64,000 bases of DNA from Aquipseudomonas alcaligenes (GTDB lineage: Bacteria; Pseudomonadota; Gammaproteobacteria; Pseudomonadales; Pseudomonadaceae): positions 468,051 to 532,050 of the forward strand of contig NZ_FTNW01000004.1 of NCBI RefSeq assembly GCF_900156545.1, written 5' to 3'. Positions 44,674 through 54,329 of this stretch are shown piece by piece. The translations under genes and the position numbers were made by a program. The notes beneath the pieces are model-generated. The model saw nothing but the letters and a program-made list of their open reading frames with translations. It ran no database searches and was not told the origin of the DNA. Positions within the stretch are counted from its first letter, which is position 1. Each line of letters opens with the position of its first letter.

Positions 44674-45350
44674 GCGGGCTGGACTTCTCCACGGTGATCG
44701 CCTCCACCGTGCATGACATGAAGAACTCGCTGGCCATGCTCGGCCAGGCCCACGCGCAATGGCTCGCCCAATTGCCGGCGGAGCTGCAGGGCGGCGCCCA
44801 GCGCGGGGTGATCGAATACGAGTTCGCCCGCCTCAACGGTATGCTGGTGCAGCTGCTCGGCCTGTACAAGCTGGGCGTCAACCAGCTGCCGATGCGCCCC
44901 GGTTACCACGAGGTGGAGGATTTTCTCCAGGCGCAGCTGGCGCGCCATGACGAAGTGCTGCGCAGCCGCGGCATCGCGGCGCGCTGCGAGGTGGCGGAGT
45001 TCGACCTGATGGGCTTCTTCGACCAGGAGCTGCTCGGCTCGGTGGTCGCCAACGTCATCGCCAACTCCATCCGCTACGCGCGCAGCCAGCTGCTGATCGC
45101 CGCCCGCGAAGAGGATGGCGAACTGCTGCTGAGCATCAATGACGACGGTGCCGGCTACCCGACAGCCATGCTGGAGCACCAGGGCGACTACGTGCTGGGC
45201 CTCAACCAGAGCAGCGGCAGCACCGGCCTGGGGTTGTACTTCGCCGCGCGCATCGCCGAGCTGCATCAGCGCCAGGCCCGCAGCGGGCGCATCGAGCTGC
45301 GCAACGGCGGACCGCTGGGCGGCGGCGAGTTTCGTATCTACCTGCCCTGA
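44670..45350 (+). CDS. Sensorless soluble histidine kinase
   Basis: 226 aa. H-box VHDMKNSL (His15 is the likely phosphorylation site), N-box NVIANSIRYA, G1 DDGAG and G2 STGLGLYFAARIAEL, i.e. DHp plus HATPase only. There is no membrane helix or sensor domain, so input must come from another protein or from the TPR partner. Translation is coupled to the response regulator by a 4-nt overlap. Together they look like a cytoplasmic two-component pair. Confidence 0.9.
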   Translation: MSGLDFSTVIASTVHDMKNSLAMLGQAHAQWLAQLPAELQGGAQRGVIEYEFARLNGMLVQLLGLYKLGVNQLPMRPGYHEVEDFLQAQLARHDEVLRSRGIAARCEVAEFDLMGFFDQELLGSVVANVIANSIRYARSQLLIAAREEDGELLLSINDDGAGYPTAMLEHQGDYVLGLNQSSGSTGLGLYFAARIAELHQRQARSGRIELRNGGPLGGGEFRIYLP

Positions 45351-45554
45351 GCGGATGGGCGCCAATGGCGGCGCTATCGCGTTAGTTAGCTTCTTTTAGC
45401 GCACTATCTCGAATCAATATAAGGCCTCGTCTGATCTTCCCGGCGTCATGTACTAGCGTGCCTCTTGTGCCCTGATTCCATGACGGGATCGCCACCGGGT
45501 ATGGATGTCTCCGGCTGTGGCCCCATGCCCCGACAAGAACAACAAGACGAGGAC

Positions 45555-46949
45555 ATGCCGATGAAGTCTGCCTTGCTGGCCAGCTGCGTCTCCGCCGCGG
45601 CCCTGCTGATCACGCCTCCCGCGCACGCCGAACTGGGCGATTACAGCGCCTGGAAAACCCTGGTCAACCTGGTGTCGCCACCGCCGGCGGACAACAAGGT
45701 CACTGCCGAACAGGGCCTCGGTCCCTATCCGCTGCTGAACAACCCGGGCGGCTTCAACGCCGGCTTCAAGCCCGGCAACTACTACGGCTGGCAGACTGTG
45801 CAGCTGGCGCCGCAGACCGGCGCGGTATGCGGCAACGGCTCGCCCTACAAGTTCTTCGTCAACCGCGTGCCGAACACTAGCAACACCATCATCTACCTCG
45901 AGGGCGGGGGTGCCTGCTGGGACTACGCCAGCTGCACCGGGCAGACCGGCATCCGCGGGGCGCGCAACCCCGATGGTATCCCCGACGACTACATGAGCCT
46001 GCTCAACCCCGGCGCCAGCCTGGTCAGCCCGCTGGTGGTGCGCCTGCATCCCTGGACGCGGACCAAGACGCAGAACTGGAACATGGTCTACGTGCCCTAC
46101 TGCACCGGCGACATCTACTCCGGTGACAAAGTGGCCATCTACGATGATCCGCAGGGCCAGAAGCCGCCGCTGGTGTGGCACCACAACGGCCTGCGCAACA
46201 CCCGCGCGGTGGTCGCCTGGCTGAAGAACAACCTGCAGCGCCCGGCCCAGCTGCTCACCACCGGTTGCAGCGCCGGCGGCGCCGGCAGCCTGACCAACTA
46301 CGTGGGCATCCGCCAGGACATGGCGCCGAACCGTGGCTTCCTGCTCAACGACTCCGGCCCGGTGTTCAGCGCGCCACCCGGCAGCGATATCGGCCAGTAC
46401 CCGTCGCTGCCGCTGCAGAACCATATCCGCAGCACCTGGGGGCTCGACGCCGGGCCGGTGCCCTACCTGCAGAGCCGCCTGCCGGGGCTCGATGGCAACG
46501 ATCTGGGCACCCTCTATGCAGCACTGTCGAGCAACCTGCCGGGGGATCGTCTGGGCCACACCCACTTCTGGCAGGACCTCAACTACTCGTCCTACTCCTA
46601 CGAGCGCTTCCACCCGGACATCATCAATGCGCCGGATGCGGCCACCAAGGAGGCGCTGATCCACGCCAAGTGGGCAGTGGACAGCGAGCGCCTGCGTGGC
46701 CAGCTGGCCAATCTGAGCAACTTCGGTGGTTACTTCCCGCAATACCGGGCGGTGAACGAGAGCCATTGCACCAGCATCATCGAGTTCGCCAACTCGGATA
46801 TCCAGGAGCAGAACCTGGAGCTGGACAACTTCGTCAACAACCTGCTGAACGGCAGCGGTGCGGTGCTGGCCGCCTCGGAAAGCAGCGATGCGGCGGACAA
46901 GGCCAAGCCGTTCAACCTGCTGTACTACATCCTCGACCAGCTGCTGTAA
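45555..46949 (+). CDS. Secreted pectin-acetylesterase-family hydrolase
   Basis: 464 aa. Signal peptide (about 1-24, ending AHAE). Family motifs: IIYLEGGGACWDYASC (about 110-125, oxyanion), GCSAGGAGSL nucleophile region and ESHCTS near the His. These are shared by plant pectin acetylesterases and Notum-type enzymes; bacterial members are often called lipoprotein-like or VtpJ-related. Substrate is probably an acyl ester rather than pectin. ATG 45555 has GAGG upstream; the frame is open 90 nt further without a ribosome binding site. Confidence 0.85.
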   Translation: MPMKSALLASCVSAAALLITPPAHAELGDYSAWKTLVNLVSPPPADNKVTAEQGLGPYPLLNNPGGFNAGFKPGNYYGWQTVQLAPQTGAVCGNGSPYKFFVNRVPNTSNTIIYLEGGGACWDYASCTGQTGIRGARNPDGIPDDYMSLLNPGASLVSPLVVRLHPWTRTKTQNWNMVYVPYCTGDIYSGDKVAIYDDPQGQKPPLVWHHNGLRNTRAVVAWLKNNLQRPAQLLTTGCSAGGAGSLTNYVGIRQDMAPNRGFLLNDSGPVFSAPPGSDIGQYPSLPLQNHIRSTWGLDAGPVPYLQSRLPGLDGNDLGTLYAALSSNLPGDRLGHTHFWQDLNYSSYSYERFHPDIINAPDAATKEALIHAKWAVDSERLRGQLANLSNFGGYFPQYRAVNESHCTSIIEFANSDIQEQNLELDNFVNNLLNGSGAVLAASESSDAADKAKPFNLLYYILDQLL

Positions 46950-47000
46950 GCGGCGGGCGGCGCGGTGGAACGGGGGTGGCAGGCCCCTGTTCCCGGCGCC

Positions 47001-47648
47001 TTACTGGTAGGCCTGCTCGCGCGCCTCCTGCAGGCGCTGGCGCAGGTACTGGTCGCGGCTGAGGCCGTCGGGAATGCTGTCCAGCGCCATCACTTCATCG
47101 ACGATGCGCTTCTCCTCGGACTTGTAGCGGCTGAAGCGTGCGTCGGGAGCCTTCGCCTGCGCCTCGCGCGCGGCGCTGAGCGCCTGGTAGCGGGCCAGCA
47201 GCGCATCGGCACGGGCCTTCTGCGCGGCCTCATCGCCACCTTCGGCCTGGACCAGCCCCACCTGCATCAGCAGCGCCTCGCTCAGCGCCAGCTCACCGGC
47301 CGCCTCGCGCCGGTCGATCTCCTTGGCCAGGGCGGCGGCACGCTTACGGCGCTCCTCCTCGCTCAGTTCGGCGGCGCTCTTGATAAAGATCTGGTAATCA
47401 CCGGCAAACGTCAGGCGGGCCTGGTAGTCCAGCACCTCGGGCCGCTGCAGCAACTCGGCGCGCTTGATGTCGTCGGCCAGGCTGCCGGCGATTTGCGCAT
47501 CGGTAGTGCCCCCCGGCAGCGGCGCACCGGCGGTGGCGGGCAGCGCTGCGGGCTCCTCGCTCGGACCGGCCAGACCCAGCCAGAGGCCGCCGCCGATCGC
47601 CAGGCCGGCGAGGGCGGTAAGGGGTAGCCAGCGGCTGATCTTGGCCAT
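47001..47648 (-). CDS. Membrane-anchored helical protein, possibly lipase-foldase (Lif/PlcR) related
   Basis: 215 aa. One N-terminal membrane anchor (about 9-28), then a Pro/Ala linker and charged helices. The end (RFSRYKSEEKRIVDEV, DGLSRDQYLRQRLQEAREQAYQ) recalls the C-terminal part of lipase-specific foldases, but the RxxFDY(F/C)LSA motif of classical Lif is missing and the protein is about 120 aa shorter. It lies convergent to the secreted hydrolase at 45555. A folding helper for a secreted enzyme is plausible, not proven. Confidence 0.6.
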   Translation of the reverse strand: MAKISRWLPLTALAGLAIGGGLWLGLAGPSEEPAALPATAGAPLPGGTTDAQIAGSLADDIKRAELLQRPEVLDYQARLTFAGDYQIFIKSAAELSEEERRKRAAALAKEIDRREAAGELALSEALLMQVGLVQAEGGDEAAQKARADALLARYQALSAAREAQAKAPDARFSRYKSEEKRIVDEVMALDSIPDGLSRDQYLRQRLQEAREQAYQ

Positions 47649-47714
47649 GTCGGGGCTCCGCAAGGTTGGTGCCTGCCAGTTAAGCCCAGCGTCCGTCGGG
47701 CTGCCAGCGCCGCC

Positions 47715-48122
47715 TCAGCTCTCCAGCCAGACGTCGCGGCACCAGTGCCAGACCGAATCCCAGCTCTCGTCGGTGAGTTCGCCTTCGTCGCCATCCCACA
47801 GCCACACGGTGCCTTCCACGTCCACCGCGTAGTAGTCGCGACCGTCCTGGCACAGCGGCACCAGGTCGCGCGGCAGGCCACGGTCCCAAGCCACCGAGGC
47901 GACTTCCGGCAGGTAGGTGTGCGAGTGCGGGTCGCTGGCGGTGACCGGCTCCAGGCGGCCGTACACCACGTCGCTGACCTTGAGCAGGTATTCGCGCAGT
48001 TCGAAGGGCAGGTGAATGAGGATCTGCTCCTGGATTTCCACCAGGGTTTCCTCGTCCGGCAGCTCCAGCGGCACCGGCACCGGCTCGTTGAGTTCGCGCA
48101 ACTGATCGATGACTTCTTCCAC
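47715..48122 (-). CDS. SMI1/KNR4 family protein
   Basis: 135 aa. Helix-rich start (IEEQI-like VEIQEQILIHLPFELREYLLKVSDV) followed by YLPEVASVAWDRGLPRDLVPLCQDGRDYYAVDVEGTVWLWDGDEGEL is the SMI1/KNR4 (SUKH) pattern. Members serve as immunity proteins for contact-dependent toxins or as housekeeping regulators. Here no toxin is adjacent, and the gene appears single. Confidence 0.85.
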   Translation of the reverse strand: MEEVIDQLRELNEPVPVPLELPDEETLVEIQEQILIHLPFELREYLLKVSDVVYGRLEPVTASDPHSHTYLPEVASVAWDRGLPRDLVPLCQDGRDYYAVDVEGTVWLWDGDEGELTDESWDSVWHWCRDVWLES

Positions 48123-48220
48123 GGGACGTCTCCTGCAAGCGGTTTCGGCTAGAGGGTAGCCGATCGGAGGCGCGTTTTACCCTGTGCGGGCGCTGAGCGG
48201 AAGAGGCTCGTGGCGGATCC

Positions 48221-48282
48221 CCCCTCTCCCACGGATGGGAGAGGGGAGGAGGCAGAACCTAGCCCGGATGTAATCCGGGCTA
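48221..48282. repeat. Two REP-type palindromes between SMI1 and phoX
   Basis: CCCCTCTCCC-ACGGAT-GGGAGAGGGG at 48221-48246 is the same family as the repeats at 39784. TAGCCCGGAT-GTA-ATCCGGGCTA at 48260-48282 is a different, very regular hairpin common in Pseudomonas intergenes. The rest of the 250-bp gap shows no gene. Confidence 0.8.
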
Positions 48283-48372
48283 CGCGAGGCGATCTGTTCG
48301 CGTGTGGCGGTTGCCATCTCCCCGGCCCCGCTCATGGGAAAGGGGCGGGAGCGACATCCAGCGGCTTGGGCC

Positions 48373-50361
48373 TTACATCAGGCGCTTGCCATCCTCGCGG
48401 GTGATCACCACGGTGGCCGAGCGCGGGCGCCGGCCGGGGCCGTCCGGCCAGCTGCTGAGCAGGTTGCTGGCGGTGGAGCCTTCGCCGGGGTGCTGGATGT
48501 TGACGAACAGGGTGCGGAAGTCCGGCGTGGCGCTGATGCCGGTGACTTCGGCGCCGATCGGGCCGGTGAGGAAGCGCTTGACCTCGCCGCTGCGCGGGTC
48601 GGCCACCAGCATCTGGTTGTGGCCGAAGGGGCCGCTGGCCAGCTGGCTGCCGCTCATGTCGGTCTGGATCCACAGGCGCCCGTCCGGGTCGAACCACAGG
48701 CCGTCCGGGCTGGCCAGGATGCTGGCATCGTTCAGCGCCGCGCCGTTCGGGCCGCGGCTGTCGCCCTGCGGGCCGGCGAGCAGGAAGATATCCCAGTTGA
48801 AGCGCTTGCCAGCGTGGTCGCGACGGTCCTCGCGCCAGCGGATGATGTGCCCGTAGGGGTTGGCGGCGCGCGGGTTGGCCGCATCGGCGACGGTACGCGA
48901 GCTGTTGTTGGTGAGGGTGAAGTAGACCTCGCCGTTGTCCGGGTTGACCGCGCCCCACTCGGGGCGGTCCATCTTGGTGGCACCGACGATGTCGGCCGCC
49001 AGGCGGGTATTGATCAGCACTTCACCCTGGTCGGCGAAGCTCACCCCGGCAGCGGCGCAGGCGGCCTGGAAGGCCTGGTCCTTGAGGTCCAGGGCCAGCC
49101 AGTCGCCCGTGCCGTCGGCGTTGAAGCGGGCCACGTAGAGGGTGCCCTCGTCGAGCAGGCGACCGGGCTGGCGCAGCAGCGGCAGGTATTTGCCACGGCT
49201 GACGTACTTGTAGATGTACTCGTTCTGCGAATCGTCGCCGGAGTAGCACACCAGCGGGCGGCCGGCCTGCACCGGGGCGAAGATCAGGCCCTCGTGGGCA
49301 AAGCGGCCGAGGGCGCTGTGCTTGACCGGGGTGGAATCCGGGTTGAAGGGATCGATCTCGACGATCCATCCGAAGTGGTTGGGTTCGTTGCGGTAGTCAC
49401 CGCTGGCATCGGCAGCCTTGCGGGTGGCATCGAAGCGCTGGAATTCGTCGCCGGGCAGGGTATCCCAGCCGAAGCGGCTGGTGCTGCGCAGGCCATAGCG
49501 CTTCAGTTCGCGCGGCAGGTCGGCGTCGCGGCTGGCGAAGTAGCCGGCCCAGTTCTCCTCGCAGGTCAGGTAGGTGCCCCAGGGCGTGTAGCCGTTGGCG
49601 CAGTTGTTCTGCGTGCCACGGGTGGCGGTGCCGTTAGGGCTGTGCAGGGTCTTGAGCAGGGCATGGCCGCGTGCCGGTCCGACCATCTGCATCGGCGTGG
49701 CGGCGGTGATACGGCGGTTGTAGCGGCCGGGCACCACCTGCCAGTCGCCGAAGCGGTCGCGGCGGACCTCTACGATGGTCACGCCGTGGGCGTTGATTTC
49801 CTTGCGCACTTCCTCGGCCGAGGTGCGCAGGCCGTTCAGTGTGGTCGGGCCGTTGGGGTGCAGCAGCGGCGCGTCGATGTACTCGTTGTTGAACACCAGC
49901 AGGCCATGGTTGGAGCGGCGCCCGCCACCGTGACGGCCGTCGATGGGGAAGAAGTGCATGCCGTCATGGTGCATGCCGACCTGCTCGGCCTGGTCCTGGG
50001 CGCTGTTGCTGGCGTCTTCGAGGAAGGCCGGGAAGCGCCCGCTGATCGGCGTGCCCCAGGGCACGAAGACGCTGGCGCGGTAGCCGGCCGGCACCGTGAT
50101 GCCGTCGGCGCGGCTCACCGGTATGGCGTCGAAGGGCAGGCGGTTACGCTTGCGCAACGGCATGGCGGCGCTCTGTTCGGCCGCCTCGACCGCCTGCGGC
50201 AGCACGCCGAGGAAGCCCAGCGCGCCGAGGGCGGCACCGCCGGCGAGGATCTGCCGGCGGCGCTGGTCGATCAGCTCGCTCATGTGCGGGTTGGCGCAGT
50301 GGTTGCTGGGGAGTTCATCGCCGCTGCCAAACAGCACGGCGTTCTGTTCATCAAGGCTCAT
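48373..50361 (-). CDS. phoX: PhoX-type alkaline phosphatase
   Basis: 662 aa. A twin-arginine signal (RRRQILAGGAALGALGFLG, about residues 34-52) after a long N-region predicts export folded through Tat. DUF839/PhoX blocks: NHGLLVFNNEYID, CANGYTPWGTYLTCEENW, NHFGWIVEIDPFNPDS, ALGRFAHEG, GEVYFTLTNNSSR and SPDGLWFDPDGRLWIQTDMSG. PhoX hydrolyses phosphomonoesters in the periplasm or outside with calcium and iron. ATG 50361 has AAGGGA upstream. Pho-box-like repeats precede it. Confidence 0.92.
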   Translation of the reverse strand: MSLDEQNAVLFGSGDELPSNHCANPHMSELIDQRRRQILAGGAALGALGFLGVLPQAVEAAEQSAAMPLRKRNRLPFDAIPVSRADGITVPAGYRASVFVPWGTPISGRFPAFLEDASNSAQDQAEQVGMHHDGMHFFPIDGRHGGGRRSNHGLLVFNNEYIDAPLLHPNGPTTLNGLRTSAEEVRKEINAHGVTIVEVRRDRFGDWQVVPGRYNRRITAATPMQMVGPARGHALLKTLHSPNGTATRGTQNNCANGYTPWGTYLTCEENWAGYFASRDADLPRELKRYGLRSTSRFGWDTLPGDEFQRFDATRKAADASGDYRNEPNHFGWIVEIDPFNPDSTPVKHSALGRFAHEGLIFAPVQAGRPLVCYSGDDSQNEYIYKYVSRGKYLPLLRQPGRLLDEGTLYVARFNADGTGDWLALDLKDQAFQAACAAAGVSFADQGEVLINTRLAADIVGATKMDRPEWGAVNPDNGEVYFTLTNNSSRTVADAANPRAANPYGHIIRWREDRRDHAGKRFNWDIFLLAGPQGDSRGPNGAALNDASILASPDGLWFDPDGRLWIQTDMSGSQLASGPFGHNQMLVADPRSGEVKRFLTGPIGAEVTGISATPDFRTLFVNIQHPGEGSTASNLLSSWPDGPGRRPRSATVVITREDGKRLM

Positions 50362-50388
50362 CGTTCGGGTCCCTTCTGCGGAGGAGTG

Positions 50389-50436
50389 GCGACGGAGCCA
50401 TGACGCTAGCGAGGGAAAGCGACGGGACGATGACGC
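50389..50436 (-). promoter_or_regulatory. Two Pho-box-like direct repeats upstream of phoX
   Basis: On the minus strand GCGTCAT-CGTC-CCGTCGC (50436-50419) and GCGTCAT-GGCT-CCGTCGC (50406-50389) resemble the CTGTCAT-N4-CTGTCAT PhoB site with C/G substitutions. They are 30 bp apart. The nearer copy is only 28 bp from the start codon, close for an activator site, so the assignment is tentative. Confidence 0.45.
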
Positions 50437-50498
50437 TTGTGTGGCGAAACGACGGGCTGCGAGAGCGTTCACGCTTTGGCCTGGCATCTGCCGGGCAG

Positions 50499-50526
50499 AA
50501 AAAACCCGGGCCAGGCCCGGGTTCTT
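50499..50526 (-). terminator. Intrinsic terminator of the Tim44-like gene
   Basis: Minus-strand AACCCGGGCC-TG-GGCCCGGGTT-like stem followed by TTTTT, 17 nt after the stop at 50543. A stable stem plus T-run makes this the best rho-independent terminator in the window; it separates the gene from phoX. Confidence 0.85.
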
Positions 50527-50542
50527 GGTGAAGCTTGCGGGA

Positions 50543-51397
50543 TCAGCCGTTCTGGCGGATACCAGCGACCAGCCAGGGCTGGTTTTCGCCGTTGACCCGC
50601 TCCATGCGCCAGCTTTCGCTGAAGGACTCGCCCTGGTCGAAGCGCGAGGTCTTGGCCACGCCACGGAAGGTCAGGGTGGCGACCGTCTTGTCGGCCAGTT
50701 CGTCGATGCCGTCCAGCTGTACGCTCAGGTCATCGATATAGGTGGACTGGTAGGCGTCGCCCAGGCTGGCGCGCTCTTCCTTGAGGAAGCTGAGCATCTG
50801 CGGGGTGACGAACTCGGCGATCTTGTCCATCTCGGCCGCGTCCCAGTGCTGCTGCAGGGCCAGGAAGTGGGTACGACCGGCTTCGATGAAGCGCTGCTCG
50901 TCGAACCAGGCCGGCGCATTGATGGTTGCTGCCGCGCTCGTGCTGGCGCCACCGAAGATCGGTGCCTGCTGCGGCATCTGCCGCTGCATGCCGCCGGCCA
51001 TGGCCGGCTGGGCCTGCGCCTGGCGGCGCATGGCGAACAGCTTGAAGATGACGAAGGCGATCAGGCCCAGCAGGAGGATGTCGAGGAACTGGATGCCCTC
51101 GAAGCCATCGCCCATGAACATCGCGGCGAGCAGACCACCGGCAGCGATGCCGGCCAGCGGGCCGAGCCAGCGCGAGGCGCCGCTGGCCGCAGGGGCCGCG
51201 CGACCGGCAGCCGCGGTGGCGGCAGTGCCAGCAGCCGCCGGCTGGGCGACGCTGGTGGGCGCATCGGCCTGGCGAGTCTGGTGGGTCGGCGCGGAGCCGA
51301 AGGATTTACCGCCGCCCATGCGCTTGCCGGCGCTGGCGTCGAGGCTGAGGGTCAGGCCCAGGCACAGGGCCAGGGCGATGCTGAGGAAGCGCTGCAT
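50543..51397 (-). CDS. Tim44-like domain membrane protein
   Basis: 284 aa. Signal peptide (about 1-22), then SAGKRMGGGKSFG, the Gly/Lys-rich motif typical of bacterial Tim44-like proteins, low-complexity Ala region, one or two membrane helices (about 78-125) and the Tim44 domain (about 145-280: FLALQQHWDAAEMDKIAEFVTPQMLSFLKEE). Function in bacteria is unclear; related to the peptide-binding domain of mitochondrial Tim44. Followed by a strong terminator. Confidence 0.9.
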   Translation of the reverse strand: MQRFLSIALALCLGLTLSLDASAGKRMGGGKSFGSAPTHQTRQADAPTSVAQPAAAGTAATAAAGRAAPAASGASRWLGPLAGIAAGGLLAAMFMGDGFEGIQFLDILLLGLIAFVIFKLFAMRRQAQAQPAMAGGMQRQMPQQAPIFGGASTSAAATINAPAWFDEQRFIEAGRTHFLALQQHWDAAEMDKIAEFVTPQMLSFLKEERASLGDAYQSTYIDDLSVQLDGIDELADKTVATLTFRGVAKTSRFDQGESFSESWRMERVNGENQPWLVAGIRQNG

Positions 51398-51482
51398 GTG
51401 GGGTAATCCCGCTGAGGTTGTGGTTCACGCGTGATGCTGCCGCAGTGCGGTGAACCTGGCCAGCCGCAGAATGTTTCCGGAT

Positions 51483-52061
51483 TTATGCGCGAAGCAGCCA
51501 GGCCAGTGGCGTGGCCCGCAGCTGGCGGCGCAACAGGGCACGCACGTCCGCGTCCGCGACCTCGGGATGGCGCAGCCAATGCACGAAGGTACGCAGGAAC
51601 ACGGCGCTGAGCAGGCTCTCCTCGGCCACCCGCGCCAGGTGCAGGCTGTGCCGGTGCGCCGCCTCGCGCCACCACTGTACGGTACGGCTGACACGCAGCA
51701 GGGCGCCGACCTGCAGGTGCACATGGCCGAGTTCCAGCTTGTACAGCAGCATCTGCCCGGTCAGTGCGCGGTGCGCGGCGATGCCGCCGAGCCAGGCCAT
51801 CAGCAGTTCCTCCAGGCGCTTGTCGGGCGCCAGCGCGGCCAGGTCGGCGCCCTTGACCCGCTCGAACAGCGCCGCGTCGGCGCGATCCAGCCAGGCCTCG
51901 ACCAGATCGTCCTTCTGTCGGTAATGCCGGGCGATGGCCGCCAGGTCGCAGTTCAGCGCCGTTGCCACATCATGCAGATAAAGGCGTTCCCAGCCGCAGG
52001 TTTCGGCCAGGTCGAGGGCAGTATCGAGAATCGTGTCGGCGGATGGCGTCGAGCGGGGCAT
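51483..52061 (-). CDS. TetR family transcriptional regulator
   Basis: 192 aa. HTH about 8-55 (ADTILDTALDLAETCGWERLYLHDVATALNCDLAAIARHYRQKDDLVEAWL). The C-terminal domain is helical. No divergent target gene is adjacent, as uvrD lies upstream on the same strand, so it may regulate itself or a distant gene. Confidence 0.87.
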   Translation of the reverse strand: MPRSTPSADTILDTALDLAETCGWERLYLHDVATALNCDLAAIARHYRQKDDLVEAWLDRADAALFERVKGADLAALAPDKRLEELLMAWLGGIAAHRALTGQMLLYKLELGHVHLQVGALLRVSRTVQWWREAAHRHSLHLARVAEESLLSAVFLRTFVHWLRHPEVADADVRALLRRQLRATPLAWLLRA

Positions 52062-52127
52062 GCGGATTACCTCCGCTCGACAGTATGGTCAGCCAGCCCG
52101 GCCGGGGGCGCCGGGCTGACGGGCGGG

Positions 52128-54329
52128 CTAGAGCGCCTCCAGCTTGGCGTAGGCCAGCATCAGCCACTTGCTGCCTTCGCTGGCGAAGTTGACCTGCACC
52201 CGCGCCTGGGCGCCGCTGCCCTCGAAGTTGAGGATCACGCCTTCGCCGAACAGGGCATGGCGCACCGGCTGGCCGAGGCTGAAGGGCGTCTCCGGCACCT
52301 GGCTGCCGGCGAACATCGAGCCACCGCTCATGCTGCGGCTTGGCGCTGCGTAGGGGCGGCTGACGCTGTTGCTCAGGCGTACTTCCTGGATCAGCGCCGG
52401 CGGAATCTCGCGGACGAAGCGCGAGACCTTGTTGTAGGTCTCGTTGCCGTACAGGCGGCGGGTCTCGGCGTAGGTCAGCACCAGCTGCTGCATGGCGCGG
52501 GTCACGCCGACGTAGGCCAGGCGGCGCTCTTCCTCGAGGCGGCCGGGCTCTTCCAGGCTCATCTTGTGCGGGAACAGGCCCTCTTCCATGCCGACCAGGA
52601 ACACCAGGGGGAACTCCAGGCCCTTTGCGCTGTGCAGGGTCATCAGCTGCACGCAGTCCTCGTGCTCCTCGGCCTGGGTATCGCCGGCTTCCAGCGAGGC
52701 GTGGGTGAGGAAGGCGGCCAGCGGGCTCATTTCCTCTTCCTCGTTCTCGAAGTTGCGCGCGGCGCTGACCAGTTCCTCCAGGTTTTCCACCCGCGCCTGG
52801 GCCTTCTCGCCTTTCTCGGCCTGGTGCCAGGCGATCAGCCCGCTCTGCTCGATAACGGTCTGGGTCATCAGGTGCAGCGGCATGTCCAGCACCTTGGCGG
52901 CGAGGTTCTCGATCAGCTCGATGAAACCGCTCAGCGCCCCGGCGGCGCGGCCGGGCAGGGCCTTGTTGGCGATCAGCTGCTGCATCGCCGCCCACATCGA
53001 CAGGTCGCTGTGGCGGGCGTGCTCGCGGATGGCCTCGACGGTCTTCTCGCCGACGCCACGGGTCGGCACGTTGATCACCCGCTCCAGCGCGGCGTCGTTG
53101 TGGCGGCCGTCGAGCAGGCGCAGGTAGGCCACCGCGTTCTTGATCTCGGCGCGCTCGAAGAAGCGCTGACCGCCGTAGATGCGGTAGGGAATCTTCTCGC
53201 GCAGCAGGGCCTCTTCCAGCACCCGCGACTGGGCGTTGGAGCGGTAGAGGATGGCGATCTCGCTGCGCTTGAGGCCGTCCTTGCGCAGCGCCGCCTCGAT
53301 CGACTCGACCACGTAGCGCGCCTCGTCGTGCTCGTTGAAGGCGGCGTACAGGCTGATCGGCTCGCCGTCGCTGCCGTCGGTCCACAGCTCCTTGCCGAGG
53401 CGCCCGTTGTTATTGGCGATCAGCGCGTTGGCGGCCTTGAGAATGCCGGCGGTGGAGCGGTAGTTCTGCTCCAGGCGGATCAGCTGGGTGTCAGGGAAGT
53501 CACTGCTGAACTGCTGGATGTTCTCGATCTTGGCGCCGCGCCAGCCATAGATCGACTGGTCGTCGTCGCCGACCACCATCAGGCTCTCGCCACCCTTGGC
53601 GAGGAAGCGAAGCCAGGCGTACTGCACGGCGTTGGTGTCCTGGAACTCGTCGACCAGGATGTGGCGGAAGCGCTTCTGGTAGTGCGCCAGCAGGTCGGGC
53701 TTGTCGCGCCACAGGTCCAGCGCGCGCAGCAGCAGCTCGGCGAAGTCGATCACCCCGGTGCGGGCGCAGGCATCTTCATAGGCCTGGTAGATCTTCAGCA
53801 TGGTGGCGAGGAACAGGTCGCCGCCGGGCTGGATATTCTTCGGCCGCAGGCCCTCGTCCTTCTGCCCGTTGATGAACCACTGCGCCTGCTTGGCCGGCCA
53901 GCGCTGTTCGTCCAGGCCCAGTTCGCGGATCACCCTTTTCACCAGGCGCTGCTGGTCGTCGGAGTCGAGGATCTGGAAGTTCTCGCTGAGCCCGGCTTCC
54001 TGCCAGTGCGCACGCAGGATGCGGTGGGCCAGGCCGTGGAAGGTGCCGACCCACATGCCGGCCGGACTCTGGCCGAGCATCTGCTCGATGCGCTGGCGCA
54101 TCTCGGCCGCCGCCTTGTTGGTGAAGGTCACCGACAGGATCGAGTAGGGCGAGGCGCCGAGGAACTGGATCAGGAAGGCGATGCGGTGCACCAGCACACG
54201 GGTCTTGCCCGAGCCGGCACCGGCCAGCACCAGCTGGCGGCCCAGCGGGGCGGCCACGGCTTGGCATTGCGCATCGTTGAGGGAGGCGAGGAGCAGTTCT
54301 GGGTCGAGAAGGGCGGGATCTTTATGCAT
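52128..54329 (-). CDS. uvrD: DNA helicase II UvrD
   Basis: 733 aa SF1 helicase. Walker A GAGSGKT (about 37-43), [19 protein letters not shown] (motif II), [33 protein letters not shown] and [10 protein letters not shown]. The C-terminal [18 protein letters not shown] marks UvrD rather than Rep. It unwinds DNA in nucleotide excision and mismatch repair. It diverges from the PAS-GGDEF-EAL gene, an order I recall from P. aeruginosa. Confidence 0.95.
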   Translation of the reverse strand: MHKDPALLDPELLLASLNDAQCQAVAAPLGRQLVLAGAGSGKTRVLVHRIAFLIQFLGASPYSILSVTFTNKAAAEMRQRIEQMLGQSPAGMWVGTFHGLAHRILRAHWQEAGLSENFQILDSDDQQRLVKRVIRELGLDEQRWPAKQAQWFINGQKDEGLRPKNIQPGGDLFLATMLKIYQAYEDACARTGVIDFAELLLRALDLWRDKPDLLAHYQKRFRHILVDEFQDTNAVQYAWLRFLAKGGESLMVVGDDDQSIYGWRGAKIENIQQFSSDFPDTQLIRLEQNYRSTAGILKAANALIANNNGRLGKELWTDGSDGEPISLYAAFNEHDEARYVVESIEAALRKDGLKRSEIAILYRSNAQSRVLEEALLREKIPYRIYGGQRFFERAEIKNAVAYLRLLDGRHNDAALERVINVPTRGVGEKTVEAIREHARHSDLSMWAAMQQLIANKALPGRAAGALSGFIELIENLAAKVLDMPLHLMTQTVIEQSGLIAWHQAEKGEKAQARVENLEELVSAARNFENEEEEMSPLAAFLTHASLEAGDTQAEEHEDCVQLMTLHSAKGLEFPLVFLVGMEEGLFPHKMSLEEPGRLEEERRLAYVGVTRAMQQLVLTYAETRRLYGNETYNKVSRFVREIPPALIQEVRLSNSVSRPYAAPSRSMSGGSMFAGSQVPETPFSLGQPVRHALFGEGVILNFEGSGAQARVQVNFASEGSKWLMLAYAKLEAL

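Noticed and set aside
47715..48122. SMI1/KNR4 gene as part of a contact-dependent toxin system
   Set aside because: No toxin, Rhs or T6SS gene adjoins it; a lone SUKH protein is not evidence of such a system.
48304..50403. A 699-codon plus-strand frame opposite phoX
   Set aside because: Val/Ala/Gly-rich shadow translation; PhoX motifs are clear on the minus strand.
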